DNA of 64,000 bases, taken from NCBI RefSeq assembly GCF_029263155.1, contig NZ_JAJCYB010000131.1, forward strand, positions 121,208 through 185,207. The letters are read 5' to 3'. Shown here piece by piece: positions 39,518 to 47,779 of the stretch (position 1 is its first letter; every line of letters starts with the position of its first letter). The position numbers were made by a program, and so were the translations under genes. Origin of the DNA: Pseudonocardia sp. GTDB lineage: Bacteria > Actinomycetota > Actinomycetes > Mycobacteriales > Pseudonocardiaceae. The notes under the pieces were generated by a model. It was not told the DNA's origin and made no database searches. It was given only the letters and a program-made list of their open reading frames with translations.

Positions 39518-39599
39518 AGGCGCCGCCGCACACCCCGGTCGCGCCCGCCGCCCCCGCCCCGTCGCACGAGTTCCGGCCGCTCGCACAGGCTGTGCGGTC

Positions 39600-39637
39600 T
39601 GCGAGGGGCTGCGTGGTGTGCGAGGGGCTGCGTGGTG
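39600..39637 (+). repeat. 19-bp tandem repeat (two exact copies) downstream of AbiEi-like gene
   Basis: TGCGAGGGGCTGCGTGGTG occurs exactly twice (39600-39618, 39619-39637) and is followed by a third partial TGCGAG. The surrounding 39575-39760 stretch contains further TGCGA/TCGCA motifs. It fills the 250-base gap between ctaA and the AbiEi-like gene. The period matches the repeat at 40781-40856. Confidence 0.8.
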
Positions 39638-39756
39638 TGCGAGAGCGATGCGCTGAGGTCGCGTCGGTTCCCGACCGTCGCAGCCGGTGTGGGCTCTCGC
39701 AGGGGATGCAGCGCCTGCGAGGTGCCGGAATCTGTGCGACCGCGCTCGCGCGGCGG

Positions 39757-40674
39757 TCACGCTGCGCGGAAGGTGCGGCGTAGGCGGGTCGCGGTCGGGG
39801 TGAACGGGTCCAGGTCGGTCCAGCCCCAGCGCACGGCGCCCAGTCCCTCGTCGCGCATCGCGTCCTCGCGGCGCTTCTCCGCGTAGACGATGTCGCCTGC
39901 CGTTCGCCCCGGCGGCACCAGCCGTCCGTACTTCTCCCGGCCGTCGAACTCGCCGAACGTGCGGTACTGCGGCCACCCGAAGTCGGTGCGGCCGAGCAGG
40001 AGCCCGCCGGCCGTGCGCACCTCCCACTGGAGGATCGGCGCCGGGATGCCCGCGTGCAGCATGGCGACCCGGCTGCGTGACTCCCCGACGCTCTCGCTGC
40101 CCCAGCGGGCGAAGGCCAGCGCGCGGCGGGCCGCCGGGACCCCGGGACGGCCGTGGGCCGCGGCGAGCGCGACGTCCAGCTCCTCGCGCGTGACGACCTG
40201 CCTCCACATCGCCGCGTCCGCGACCACCACCGCCTGCTCGAACCCGACGTGGCGGCCCACGTCGACCAGCGTGCGGGCCACCGAGGTGACGGTGATCCCG
40301 TCGACGGTCACGAGCTCCCACGGGTCCAGCGGTGCGGCGTGGACGTGCAGGTCATCGGTGACGCGCGCGCCCGACCGCCGGCTGCGGGTCATCTGCACCC
40401 TCCGCAGCGGGTCGCCCCACACCGGGAACCCGTACAGCACGGCGGCCGACAGGTGGCTGACGACGGCGTCGGGCGACACCTGCCGGACCGCCACCCGGAC
40501 CTGCGCGGCGTGCCGGTCCTCGGGCCGCTCCGGCAGGGCCCCGGCCGCGGCGTAGGCCCCGCGCCGCAGTGTGATCAGCTCCCCGCGGCGCTTCCGGCCG
40601 CGGATCTCCCCGTCGTCGAAGCCGTGGGCGAGCAGCTCGCGGCGCGTGACCAGCCGCGCGTGGTCGATGTCCAT
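39757..40674 (-). CDS. AbiEi-type antitoxin domain protein with nuclease-like C-terminus
   Basis: About 305 residues. The N-terminal winged-helix region resembles AbiEi antitoxins (LVTRRELLAHGFDDGEIRGR, then GELITLRRGAYA). The middle contains SHLSAAVLYGFPVWG and ITVTSVARTLVDVG, which are typical. The C-terminus resembles DUF559/VSR-like endonuclease folds: GESRSR, GRTDFGWPQYRTFGEFDGREKYG with spaced acidic residues. No AbiEii toxin gene is adjacent. ATG 40674 (or GTG 40680) is the start. Both flanks carry 19-bp-period repeats, suggesting an accessory insertion between ctaA and the ABC genes. DNA binding is likely; nuclease activity is only inferred. Confidence 0.72.
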   Translation of the reverse strand: MDIDHARLVTRRELLAHGFDDGEIRGRKRRGELITLRRGAYAAAGALPERPEDRHAAQVRVAVRQVSPDAVVSHLSAAVLYGFPVWGDPLRRVQMTRSRRSGARVTDDLHVHAAPLDPWELVTVDGITVTSVARTLVDVGRHVGFEQAVVVADAAMWRQVVTREELDVALAAAHGRPGVPAARRALAFARWGSESVGESRSRVAMLHAGIPAPILQWEVRTAGGLLLGRTDFGWPQYRTFGEFDGREKYGRLVPPGRTAGDIVYAEKRREDAMRDEGLGAVRWGWTDLDPFTPTATRLRRTFRAA

Positions 40675-40780
40675 GCGCACACGGTGCAGCGAGGCGTGCG
40701 GGCCGCGCAGGCGAACGCCGCAACATGTGGACAACCGGGCCCGCTCGCACAGGCTCCGGTCGCTCGCAGCCTCCCCGTCC

Positions 40781-40856
40781 TCTGCGAGGACCCGGAACGT
40801 CTGCGAGGACCCGGAACGTCTGCGACGGCCCCGAACCTGTGCGACGGCCCCGAACC
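40781..40856 (+). repeat. 19-bp tandem repeat, four copies, upstream of AbiEi-like gene
   Basis: Four head-to-tail 19-bp units: two identical TCTGCGAGGACCCGGAACG (40781-40799, 40800-40818), then TCTGCGACGGCCCCGAACC (40819-40837) and TGTGCGACGGCCCCGAACC (40838-40856), followed by TGTGCGACC. They occupy the gap between the AbiEi-like gene and the ABC permease. The same unit family recurs at 39600 and, inverted, near 53583. Confidence 0.9.
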
Positions 40857-40871
40857 TGTGCGACCGGGTGC

Positions 40872-41672
40872 TCAGCGCAGGCGGACCAGGCGGGTGGCCA
40901 GTACGGCTGCGGCCGCGGACCAGGCCGCCAGGACGAGGAGGGGTGCGACGCCGGGGAACGTGCCGTCGGCCAGCGCCGTGCGCAGGCCCTCGGCCAGCGC
41001 GCCGGAGGGCAGGTAGCCGGTGACCACGGCCAGCGGGCCGGGCAGCTGGTCGGCCGGGATCACGATGCCGCCGGCCAGCAGGAGCACGAACCACACCACG
41101 TTGGCGACGGCCAGCGTCACCTCCGCGCGCAGGGTCCCGCCCAGCAGGATCCCGAGCGCCCCGAACGCGGCGCAGCCCAGCAGCACCACCAGCAGCGCCC
41201 AGCCCAGCCCCGCCGCGGCCGGGCGCCACCCCAGCACCGCGGCCACGGCGCCGAGCACCACGACCTGGATCGCGACGACCGCCAGCACCGCCACCAGCCG
41301 CCCGGCCACGAGCAGCCAGCGGGGGAGCGCGGTGGCGGCGAGGCGGCGGATCACGCCGTAGCGACGGTCGAAGCCGAACGCGATCGCCTGCCCGGTGAAC
41401 GCCGTGGACATCACGGCGAGCGCGAGCACCCCCGGTGCCACGGCGGCGACCCGCGGCTCGGGCAGCGGCACGATCGCCAGCAGCGTCAGCCCGACCAGCA
41501 GCACCAGCGGGATGAGCAGGGTGAGCAGCACCTGCTCGCCGTTGCGCAGGGCCAGGCGCAGTTCGGTGCCGGCCTGCGCGGCCAGCATCCGGCCCGGCGC
41601 GCCGGGCCCGGGGCGCGGGGTGAACGTGCCCGGCGCGAACCGCTCACCGGGCGACGCCGTCGACGAGGTCAC
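40872..41672 (-). CDS. ABC-2 type exporter permease
   Basis: 266-residue integral membrane protein with about six helices, e.g. LTLLIPLVLLVGLTLLAIV and VVWFVLLLAGGIVIP (the ABC-2 signature region, followed by LPGPLAVVTGYLPSGALAEGLR). It follows its ATPase by 73 bases. The pair corresponds in position to Rv1457c/Rv1458c of M. tuberculosis between ctaA and mptB. The substrate is unknown. GTG start at 41672. Confidence 0.88.
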   Translation of the reverse strand: MTSSTASPGERFAPGTFTPRPGPGAPGRMLAAQAGTELRLALRNGEQVLLTLLIPLVLLVGLTLLAIVPLPEPRVAAVAPGVLALAVMSTAFTGQAIAFGFDRRYGVIRRLAATALPRWLLVAGRLVAVLAVVAIQVVVLGAVAAVLGWRPAAAGLGWALLVVLLGCAAFGALGILLGGTLRAEVTLAVANVVWFVLLLAGGIVIPADQLPGPLAVVTGYLPSGALAEGLRTALADGTFPGVAPLLVLAAWSAAAAVLATRLVRLR

Positions 41673-41745
41673 GGTGCCTCCACCGGGGTGAGCGGGCCGG
41701 GGGTGTCCCCGGGCGGCGCGGGAACCGGTGCGGGTCGGCGGCCGG

Positions 41746-42666
41746 TCATGCCCGCAGCTCCCGCCCGGTCAGCTCCAGGAACACGTCCTCCAGGCTGCGC
41801 CGCGCCACCTGCACGTCGTCGGCGAGCGCGCCCTGCTCCGCGCACCACGTGGTGATCACCGACAGCACCGACGGGTTGATCCGGCCCTGCACGAGGTAGC
41901 GGCCCGAGATCGTCTCCGCGGCGCCGTAGCCCGACGGAAGCGCGGCGCGCAGACCGTCGAGGTCCATGCCGGTCCGGGCGCGGAACCGCAGCTCCTGCTG
42001 CTCTCCGGCGGTGAGCGCGGCGGGGGTGCCGCGGGCGACGACCCGGCCGTGGTCGACGATCACGACCTGGTCGGCCAGCGACTCGGCCTCCTCCATCAGG
42101 TGCGTGGTGAGCAGCACCGACACGCCGTCGCGGCGCAGCGCGGAGATCAGGTCCCAGACCAGGCGGCGGCCCTGCGGGTCCATCCCGGCGGTCGGCTCGT
42201 CGAGGAACACCAGCTCCGGGCGGCCGACCACGGCGCACGCCAGCGAGAGCCGCTGCTGCTGGCCGCCGGAGAGGCGCTTGTACGGGGTGCGCCCGCAGGC
42301 GTCGAGGCCCAGCACACCCGACAGCCAGCCGACGTCGAGCGGGTGGGCGGAGCACGCCGCCACCACCCGCAGCATCTCCGCGGCGTGCACGCCCGGGTAG
42401 GCGCCGCCACCCTGCGGCATGACCCCGATGCGGGCGCGCAGGGAGTCGGGGGCCCCGGCCGGGTCGACGCCGAGCACGCGGACCTCGCCCGCGTCGGCCC
42501 CGACGTTGCCCTCGCACACCTCGACGGTGGTGGTCTTCCCGGCGCCGTTGGGACCGAGCAGGGCGAGCACCGACGCCGCGGGCAGGTCGAGATCGAGGCC
42601 GTCGACGGCGGTGACGGCGCCGTAACGCTTCACCAGGCCGCGGACGCGGACGGCGGGGGTGCTCAC
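41746..42666 (-). CDS. ABC exporter ATP-binding protein
   Basis: 306-residue ABC ATPase of the drug/antibiotic exporter (DrrA-like) subgroup. Walker A LLGPNGAGKTTT, Q-loop GVMPQGGGAYP, signature RLSGGQQQRLSLA, Walker B LVFLDEPTAGMD and the switch His in LLTTHLMEEAE are all present. A C-terminal ~80-residue extension is typical. GTG start at 42666, with a leaderless promoter whose -10 shares bases with the mptB stop codon. Confidence 0.92.
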   Translation of the reverse strand: MSTPAVRVRGLVKRYGAVTAVDGLDLDLPAASVLALLGPNGAGKTTTVEVCEGNVGADAGEVRVLGVDPAGAPDSLRARIGVMPQGGGAYPGVHAAEMLRVVAACSAHPLDVGWLSGVLGLDACGRTPYKRLSGGQQQRLSLACAVVGRPELVFLDEPTAGMDPQGRRLVWDLISALRRDGVSVLLTTHLMEEAESLADQVVIVDHGRVVARGTPAALTAGEQQELRFRARTGMDLDGLRAALPSGYGAAETISGRYLVQGRINPSVLSVITTWCAEQGALADDVQVARRSLEDVFLELTGRELRA

Positions 42667-42674
42667 GGAAGAGG

Positions 42675-42680
42675 AGTCTA
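42675..42680 (-). promoter_or_regulatory. -10 element of ABC exporter promoter, overlapping the mptB stop
   Basis: Minus-strand TAGACT ends 8 bases before the GTG start of the ATPase gene. Its first three bases (42680-42678) are the TAG stop codon of mptB. Confidence 0.55.
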
Positions 42681-44279
42681 TGCGGGGGTCGTTCCGTCCC
42701 CCGACGGGCGACCCGCCGGGACCCGCCCGGGCCACACGTCGACGTCGACGCCGGCCCGCCCGACCAGGCTGCGGCGCACCACGAGCAGCGCCAGCGCCAG
42801 CACCAGGATGCCCGCGGTGATCGCCATGGGGAGCTGGTAGGCCCGGAAGTTGAAGTCGGCCCCGGTGGGCGGCACGACGACCGCGAGCACCGCGGAGATG
42901 GCGAGGACGGCACGCCGGCAGCGCGGCATGGCCCGGGTGGCGGCCAGCGGGATCACCGCCCACAGCAGGTACCAGGGGTGCACGATCGGGCTGAGCATGA
43001 CGACCGCGCCCATCCCCGCCGCCATCCCGGTGATGGCGTCGACCCGCCCGCGCAGCACCGCGAGCATCAGCCAGGCGGCGATCAGCGCGGCCGTGACGAG
43101 CCCGAGCGTGCGGGTGAGCGACAGGACGGTGTCGGTGTGGTCGCCCAGACCGCCGACGATGCCGAGCTGGCCGCCGAGCAGCCCGAAGTCGGTGGAGACC
43201 GACAGCCAGCTGCGGATCAGGCTCGGCGCGTCGAGCGCGCTGAGCCAGGCGATCCCCAGACCGGTGCCGTAGCCGAAGATCGCGTAGACGACCGCGGCGA
43301 TGGCCGTGAACACCGTGGTCGCCACCGCGACGTCGCGCACCCGGCCCCCGCGCCTGCGCGCCCACTCGATGCCGAGGAAGCCCAGCGCCAGCAGCGCGGG
43401 CAGCTTCACCGCCGAGGCCAGCGTGATGACCACCCCGGCCGCGAGGAAGTGGGGATCCCACCAGCGTGGCCCGGCCCGCAGGCCCAGCTCGAAGCCCACG
43501 AGCATCAGACCGACCATCAGCGATTCGTTGTGCATGCCGCTGACCAGGTGGAACAACACCAGGGGATTGGCCACGCCCAGCCACATCGCGAGCCCGACGT
43601 CGAGCCCGCAGCGCCGCGCGAGCTTCGGCAGCACCCACACGATCAGCGCGACGCCCACGAGGGCGAGCGCGCGGTGCGCGAACACGCCGAAGACGATGTC
43701 GTTGCCGGTGAGCGCGGTGATGCCCCGCCCGAGCACCAGGAAGAACGGGCCGTACGGGGCGCCGGTGTCACGCCAGATCGTGGGGATGGAGGAGACCAGC
43801 GGGTCGTCGACGCCGAACGCCTCCGCGGGCCCGAGCGAGTAGGGGTCGAGCCCGCGGGCGAGCGTGGCGCTCTGCGCGAGGTAGCTGTAGACGTCGCGGG
43901 AGAACAGCGGCGGTGCCAGCGCCAGCGGGATCGCCCACAGGACCGCCGTGCGCGCCAGCTGCGACGGGGTGGGCGCGGGGGCCACCGCTCCGTTGGGGCG
44001 GAGCATCTTGCCGATCCACAGCCAGGCCAGCACGACCATGCCGATGCCCGCGTAGGTGATCGCGATGGCGAGGGTGGCGTTGCGGCTGGGCAGGGACAGC
44101 ACCCGGATGCCGAACAGGGGGTTGGGGACGGGCAGCGCGCCCGACCCGAGCGCGCCCCCGGCCATGAGCAGCGCACCGGTGAGCCCGAGCAGCCGCGCGG
44201 TGCGGCTGGGATCGCGCGACACACCGGGCCGGGGCGGGACCCCGTCCACGATCGTGTCGTCCACCCCCGGTGCGGCCAT
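42678..44279 (-). CDS. mptB: polyprenol-phosphate-mannose alpha-(1,6)-mannosyltransferase MptB-like
   Basis: 533-residue GT-C glycosyltransferase with a dozen or so membrane helices. The acidic catalytic loop is PPLFSRDVYSYLAQS (Asp after the first helices), followed by GLDPYSLGP and GAPYGPFFLVLGR. Family members extend the mannan core of lipomannan using polyprenyl-phosphomannose outside the membrane. Its position next to sufR matches Rv1459c. The ATG at 44279 has a TAGGCT -10 six bases upstream. Confidence 0.88.
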   Translation of the reverse strand: MAAPGVDDTIVDGVPPRPGVSRDPSRTARLLGLTGALLMAGGALGSGALPVPNPLFGIRVLSLPSRNATLAIAITYAGIGMVVLAWLWIGKMLRPNGAVAPAPTPSQLARTAVLWAIPLALAPPLFSRDVYSYLAQSATLARGLDPYSLGPAEAFGVDDPLVSSIPTIWRDTGAPYGPFFLVLGRGITALTGNDIVFGVFAHRALALVGVALIVWVLPKLARRCGLDVGLAMWLGVANPLVLFHLVSGMHNESLMVGLMLVGFELGLRAGPRWWDPHFLAAGVVITLASAVKLPALLALGFLGIEWARRRGGRVRDVAVATTVFTAIAAVVYAIFGYGTGLGIAWLSALDAPSLIRSWLSVSTDFGLLGGQLGIVGGLGDHTDTVLSLTRTLGLVTAALIAAWLMLAVLRGRVDAITGMAAGMGAVVMLSPIVHPWYLLWAVIPLAATRAMPRCRRAVLAISAVLAVVVPPTGADFNFRAYQLPMAITAGILVLALALLVVRRSLVGRAGVDVDVWPGRVPAGRPSGDGTTPA

Positions 44280-44285
44280 GTGAGG

Positions 44286-44291
44286 AGCCTA
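44286..44291 (-). promoter_or_regulatory. -10 element, leaderless promoter of mptB
   Basis: Minus-strand TAGGCT is separated by 6 bases from the mptB ATG at 44279. The region is divergent from sufR, whose -35 lies 48 bases away. Confidence 0.55.
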
Positions 44292-44338
44292 TCGAGGGGC
44301 CGCGATGGTGAAGCGCCTCACCCGAACGGCAGGCGGTT

Positions 44339-44374
44339 TTGCCGTCTGCGGCGATATAGGCAACACTGGCGTTG
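44339..44374 (+). promoter_or_regulatory. suf operon promoter with SufR operator overlapping the -10
   Basis: TTGCCG (44339-44344) and AACACT (44362-44367) are spaced by 17 bases as -35 and -10, with the GTG start of sufR 6 bases further on. CAAC-N6-GTTG, the SufR recognition pattern reported in cyanobacteria, occupies 44361-44374 and so covers the -10, the start point and the first base of the start codon. Binding there would directly block transcription, as expected for autorepression by holo-SufR. Confidence 0.65.
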
Positions 44375-45150
44375 TGAAAAGCACCGGAGCACCCGTCGTC
44401 GGGGCCATCGGTGTGCCGTCCCAGGCGGGGGGGCCCACCGACGGCCGTACCCGCGAGGCGGTGGCGCGCCTGCTCATGGAGCAGGGGCCGGTCACCGCCG
44501 CCCAGGTCGCCGCCGCACTGGAGCTCTCCTCGCCCGCCGTGCGCCGTCACCTCGACGCGCTCATCGCCGACGGGGAGGCGGAGGTCCGCCAGGCCTCGCG
44601 CCGTGGCCCGCGCGGTCGCGGGCGTCCGGCCCGGCAGTACCTGCTCACCGACTCCGGGCGGGCCCGCTTCGGCCACGGCTACGACGACCTCGCGGTGGCC
44701 GCGTTGCGCTACCTCGCCCAGCACGGCGGGCCGGACGCGATCGCCGGGTTCGCCCAGAGCCGCGTCGAGGAACTGCTCGGCGACGGGGTCGCGCAGATCG
44801 AGGCGGCCCACGGAGCCGACGCCCGCACCGAGGCACTGGCCACGGTGCTCACCGCACGCGGCTACGCGGCCCAGGCGCGCGACGCCGGGCTGGGCGTGCA
44901 GCTGTGCCAGCACCACTGCCCGGTGGCCCACGTGGCGGCCGAGTTCCCGGCCCTGTGCGAGGCTGAGACCCACGCCTTCGCCGAGCTGCTGGGCACCCAC
45001 GTGCAGCGCCTGGCCACCATCGCTCGCGGCGACTCCGCGTGCACCACACACGTTCCCCTGGATCTTCCTGTCCGGCGGGGCGCCACCACCACGACCACTT
45101 CGGGGTTCCGCCCCGAGGCAACGATCCCGAGAGGGAGGCAGCCCGAATGA
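44374..45150 (+). CDS. sufR: Fe-S cluster-responsive repressor SufR
   Basis: 258-residue ArsR/DeoR-like regulator at the head of the suf operon. The winged helix-turn-helix is VTAAQVAAALELSSPAVRRHLDALI. A C-terminal cluster-binding region has cysteines in QLCQHHCPVAH, FPALCEAE and DSACTTH, fitting [4Fe-4S] coordination. The GTG 44374 start suits the leaderless promoter; an in-frame ATG at 44305 would include the promoter. The stop overlaps the sufB ATG. Confidence 0.9.
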   Translation: MKSTGAPVVGAIGVPSQAGGPTDGRTREAVARLLMEQGPVTAAQVAAALELSSPAVRRHLDALIADGEAEVRQASRRGPRGRGRPARQYLLTDSGRARFGHGYDDLAVAALRYLAQHGGPDAIAGFAQSRVEELLGDGVAQIEAAHGADARTEALATVLTARGYAAQARDAGLGVQLCQHHCPVAHVAAEFPALCEAETHAFAELLGTHVQRLATIARGDSACTTHVPLDLPVRRGATTTTTSGFRPEATIPRGRQPE

Positions 45151-46577
45151 CGACCGCTCCTGAGGCACCGCTCACGCAGGAGGAGACGCTCGCGACGCTC
45201 GGCCGCTACGACTTCGGTTGGGCGGACCCGGACACCGCGGGTGCCACCGCCCGGCGCGGCCTCTCGGCCGACGTCGTCGCCGACATCTCGCGGCTCAAGA
45301 GCGAGCCGCAGTGGATGCTCGACTTCCGGCTCAAGGCCCTGGGCATGTTCGACAAGAAGCCCATGCCGCGCTGGGGCTCCGACCTGTCCGGCATCGACTT
45401 CGACAACATCAAGTACTTCGTGCGCTCGTCGGAGAAGCAGGCGGCCACCTGGGACGACCTGCCCGCCGACATCAAGAACACCTACGACAAGCTGGGCATC
45501 CCGGAGGCCGAGAAGGCCCGCCTGGTGTCGGGTGTGGCGGCGCAGTACGAGTCCGAGGTCGTCTACCACTCGATCCGCGAGGACCTCGAGGAGCAGGGGG
45601 TGATCTTCCTCGACACCGACACGGCGCTCAAGGAGCACCCCGAGATGTTCGAGGAGTACTTCGGCTCGGTCATCCCGTCGGGGGACAACAAGTTCTCCGC
45701 GCTGAACTCGGCCGTGTGGTCGGGCGGGTCGTTCATCTACGTGCCGCCGGGCGTGCACGTCGACATCCCGCTGCAGGCCTACTTCCGGATCAACACCGAG
45801 AACATGGGCCAGTTCGAGCGCACGCTGATCATCGTCGACGAGGGCGCCTACGTGCACTACGTCGAGGGCTGCACGGCACCGATCTACTCCTCCGACTCGC
45901 TGCACTCGGCGGTCGTGGAGATCATCGTGAAGAAGGGCGGCCGCTGCCGCTACACGACGATCCAGAACTGGTCGAACAACGTCTACAACCTGGTCACCAA
46001 GCGGGCCAAGGCCGAGGCGGGCGCCACCATGGAGTGGGTCGACGGCAACCTCGGCTCCAAGGTCACCATGAAGTACCCGGCCGTCATGCTGATGGGCGAG
46101 TACGCCAAGGGCGAGGTGCTGTCCATCGCCTTCGCCGGCGAGGGCCAGCACCAGGACGCCGGCGCGAAGATGACGCACCTGGCGCCGCACACGTCCTCGA
46201 CGATCATCTCCAAGTCGGTGGCCCGGGGCGGCGGTCGCACCTCCTACCGCGGGCTCGTGCGGGTCAACCCGAACGCGCACCACTCGCGGTCCACGGTGAA
46301 GTGCGACGCGCTGCTGGTCGACACGATCAGCCGGTCCGACACCTACCCCTACGTCGACGTCCGCAACGACGACGTCTCGATGGGGCACGAGGCCACCGTG
46401 TCCAAGGTGAGCGAGGACCAGCTGTTCTACCTGATGAGCCGCGGGCTCACCGAGGACGAGGCCATGGCCATGGTCGTGCGCGGGTTCGTCGAGCCCATCG
46501 CGCGCGAGCTGCCCATGGAGTACGCACTGGAACTCAACCGGCTCATCGAGCTGCAGATGGAGGGTTCGGTCGGATGA
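45147..46577 (+). CDS. sufB: Fe-S cluster assembly scaffold SufB
   Basis: 476-residue SufB, the scaffold on which clusters are built with SufC and SufD. The C-terminal beta-helix core is typical (SFIYVPPGVHVDIPLQAYFR, EGCTAPIYSSDSLHSAVVEI, MEWVDGNLGSKVTMKYP). No intein is present, unlike the M. tuberculosis homologue. A GAGGGAGG site precedes the ATG, which overlaps sufR by four bases; its own stop overlaps sufD by four bases. Confidence 0.96.
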   Translation: MTTAPEAPLTQEETLATLGRYDFGWADPDTAGATARRGLSADVVADISRLKSEPQWMLDFRLKALGMFDKKPMPRWGSDLSGIDFDNIKYFVRSSEKQAATWDDLPADIKNTYDKLGIPEAEKARLVSGVAAQYESEVVYHSIREDLEEQGVIFLDTDTALKEHPEMFEEYFGSVIPSGDNKFSALNSAVWSGGSFIYVPPGVHVDIPLQAYFRINTENMGQFERTLIIVDEGAYVHYVEGCTAPIYSSDSLHSAVVEIIVKKGGRCRYTTIQNWSNNVYNLVTKRAKAEAGATMEWVDGNLGSKVTMKYPAVMLMGEYAKGEVLSIAFAGEGQHQDAGAKMTHLAPHTSSTIISKSVARGGGRTSYRGLVRVNPNAHHSRSTVKCDALLVDTISRSDTYPYVDVRNDDVSMGHEATVSKVSEDQLFYLMSRGLTEDEAMAMVVRGFVEPIARELPMEYALELNRLIELQMEGSVG

Positions 46578-47743
46578 CCGAAGTTGCAGGGCTGGCCCCC
46601 GAGCTCGAGGGCGCCAAGGAAGGCATGGGCTCCAAGCCCCTGGCCAGCGCGAGCGAGCGGTTCACCTCCTACGACGTGGCGGCCTTCGAGGTCCCCAGCG
46701 GTCGCGAGGAGAACTGGCGGTTCACCCCGCAGCGTCGCCTGCGGGGGCTGCACCAGACCACGACGTTCGAGGCGAAGCCCACCGTCGCGGTGGCGGGCGC
46801 GGCGGGCGTGACGGTCGAGACCGTCGGCCGCGACGACGCCCGCATCGGCGAGGGCGGCGTCCCCGCCGACCGCGTCGCCGCGGCCGCGTGGTCGGCGTTC
46901 ACCGAGGCCACGGTCGTCACGCTCGACGGCACGCCGGAGCCGGTCACCGTCACGGTGACCGGGCCCGGCGAGGGCGCCACCGCGGCCGGGCACGTGCAGA
47001 TCCGCACGACCCCGCACACCGTGGCCACCGTCGTCGTGGAGAACAGCGGCTCCGGCACGCTGGCCGACAACCTCGAGGTCGTGCTGGCCGACGGCTCCAC
47101 GCTGCACCTCGTGGTCACCGAGGAGTGGGCCGACGATGCCGTGCACGCGGGCGCGCACCACTTCTCGATCGGCCGCGACGCCACCCTGCGCGGGGTCGCC
47201 GTGCAGCTCGGCGGCGACCTGGTGCGCATCGTGTCCACGGTGAACTACCGCGGACCCGGCGGCGACGCCGAGCTGCTCGGCCTGGGCTACGCCGACGCGA
47301 ACCAGCACCTGGAGCAGCGGCTGCTCGTGGACCACGGCGTCCCCCACTGCCGCTCCAACGTGCTCTACAAGAACGCGCTGCAGGGCAACGGGGCGCACAC
47401 GGTGTGGATCGGCGACGTGCTGATCCGCGCGGCCGCGGAGAACACCGAGACCTTCGAGTTCAACCGCAACCTGGTGCTCACCACCGGGGCCCGCGCCGAC
47501 TCGGTGCCGAACCTGGAGATCGAGACCGGTGAGATCGTCAGCGCCGGGCACGCCAGCGCCACCGGCCGCTTCGACGACGAGCAGCTGTTCTACCTGCAGA
47601 GCCGTGGCATCCCCGAGGACGCGGCGCGCCGCCTCGTCGTCCGCGGGTTCTTCGGCGAGATCCTGTCCAAGATCACCCTTCCCGAACTGCGGGAACGGCT
47701 GGAGGCGGCCGTCGAGGCCGAGCTCGCCGTCACCGGCATCTGA
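46574..47743 (+). CDS. sufD: Fe-S cluster assembly protein SufD
   Basis: 389-residue SufB paralogue that completes the SufBC2D complex. The N-terminus has REENWRFTPQRRLRGL. The beta-helix core is more divergent, but the C-terminal block DEQLFYLQSRGIPEDAARRLVVRGFF is diagnostic, with the preceding HRSNV-like sequence CRSNVLYKN and the catalytic-type His in GHASATG. Confidence 0.94.
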   Translation: MTEVAGLAPELEGAKEGMGSKPLASASERFTSYDVAAFEVPSGREENWRFTPQRRLRGLHQTTTFEAKPTVAVAGAAGVTVETVGRDDARIGEGGVPADRVAAAAWSAFTEATVVTLDGTPEPVTVTVTGPGEGATAAGHVQIRTTPHTVATVVVENSGSGTLADNLEVVLADGSTLHLVVTEEWADDAVHAGAHHFSIGRDATLRGVAVQLGGDLVRIVSTVNYRGPGGDAELLGLGYADANQHLEQRLLVDHGVPHCRSNVLYKNALQGNGAHTVWIGDVLIRAAAENTETFEFNRNLVLTTGARADSVPNLEIETGEIVSAGHASATGRFDDEQLFYLQSRGIPEDAARRLVVRGFFGEILSKITLPELRERLEAAVEAELAVTGI

Positions 47744-47779
47744 CTCGCCCGACCTTCTTCGAGAGAGAGTTCCCACCAC

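Noticed and set aside
40781..40856. CRISPR array
   Set aside because: Units are contiguous 19-mers without unique spacers, and no cas genes are nearby.
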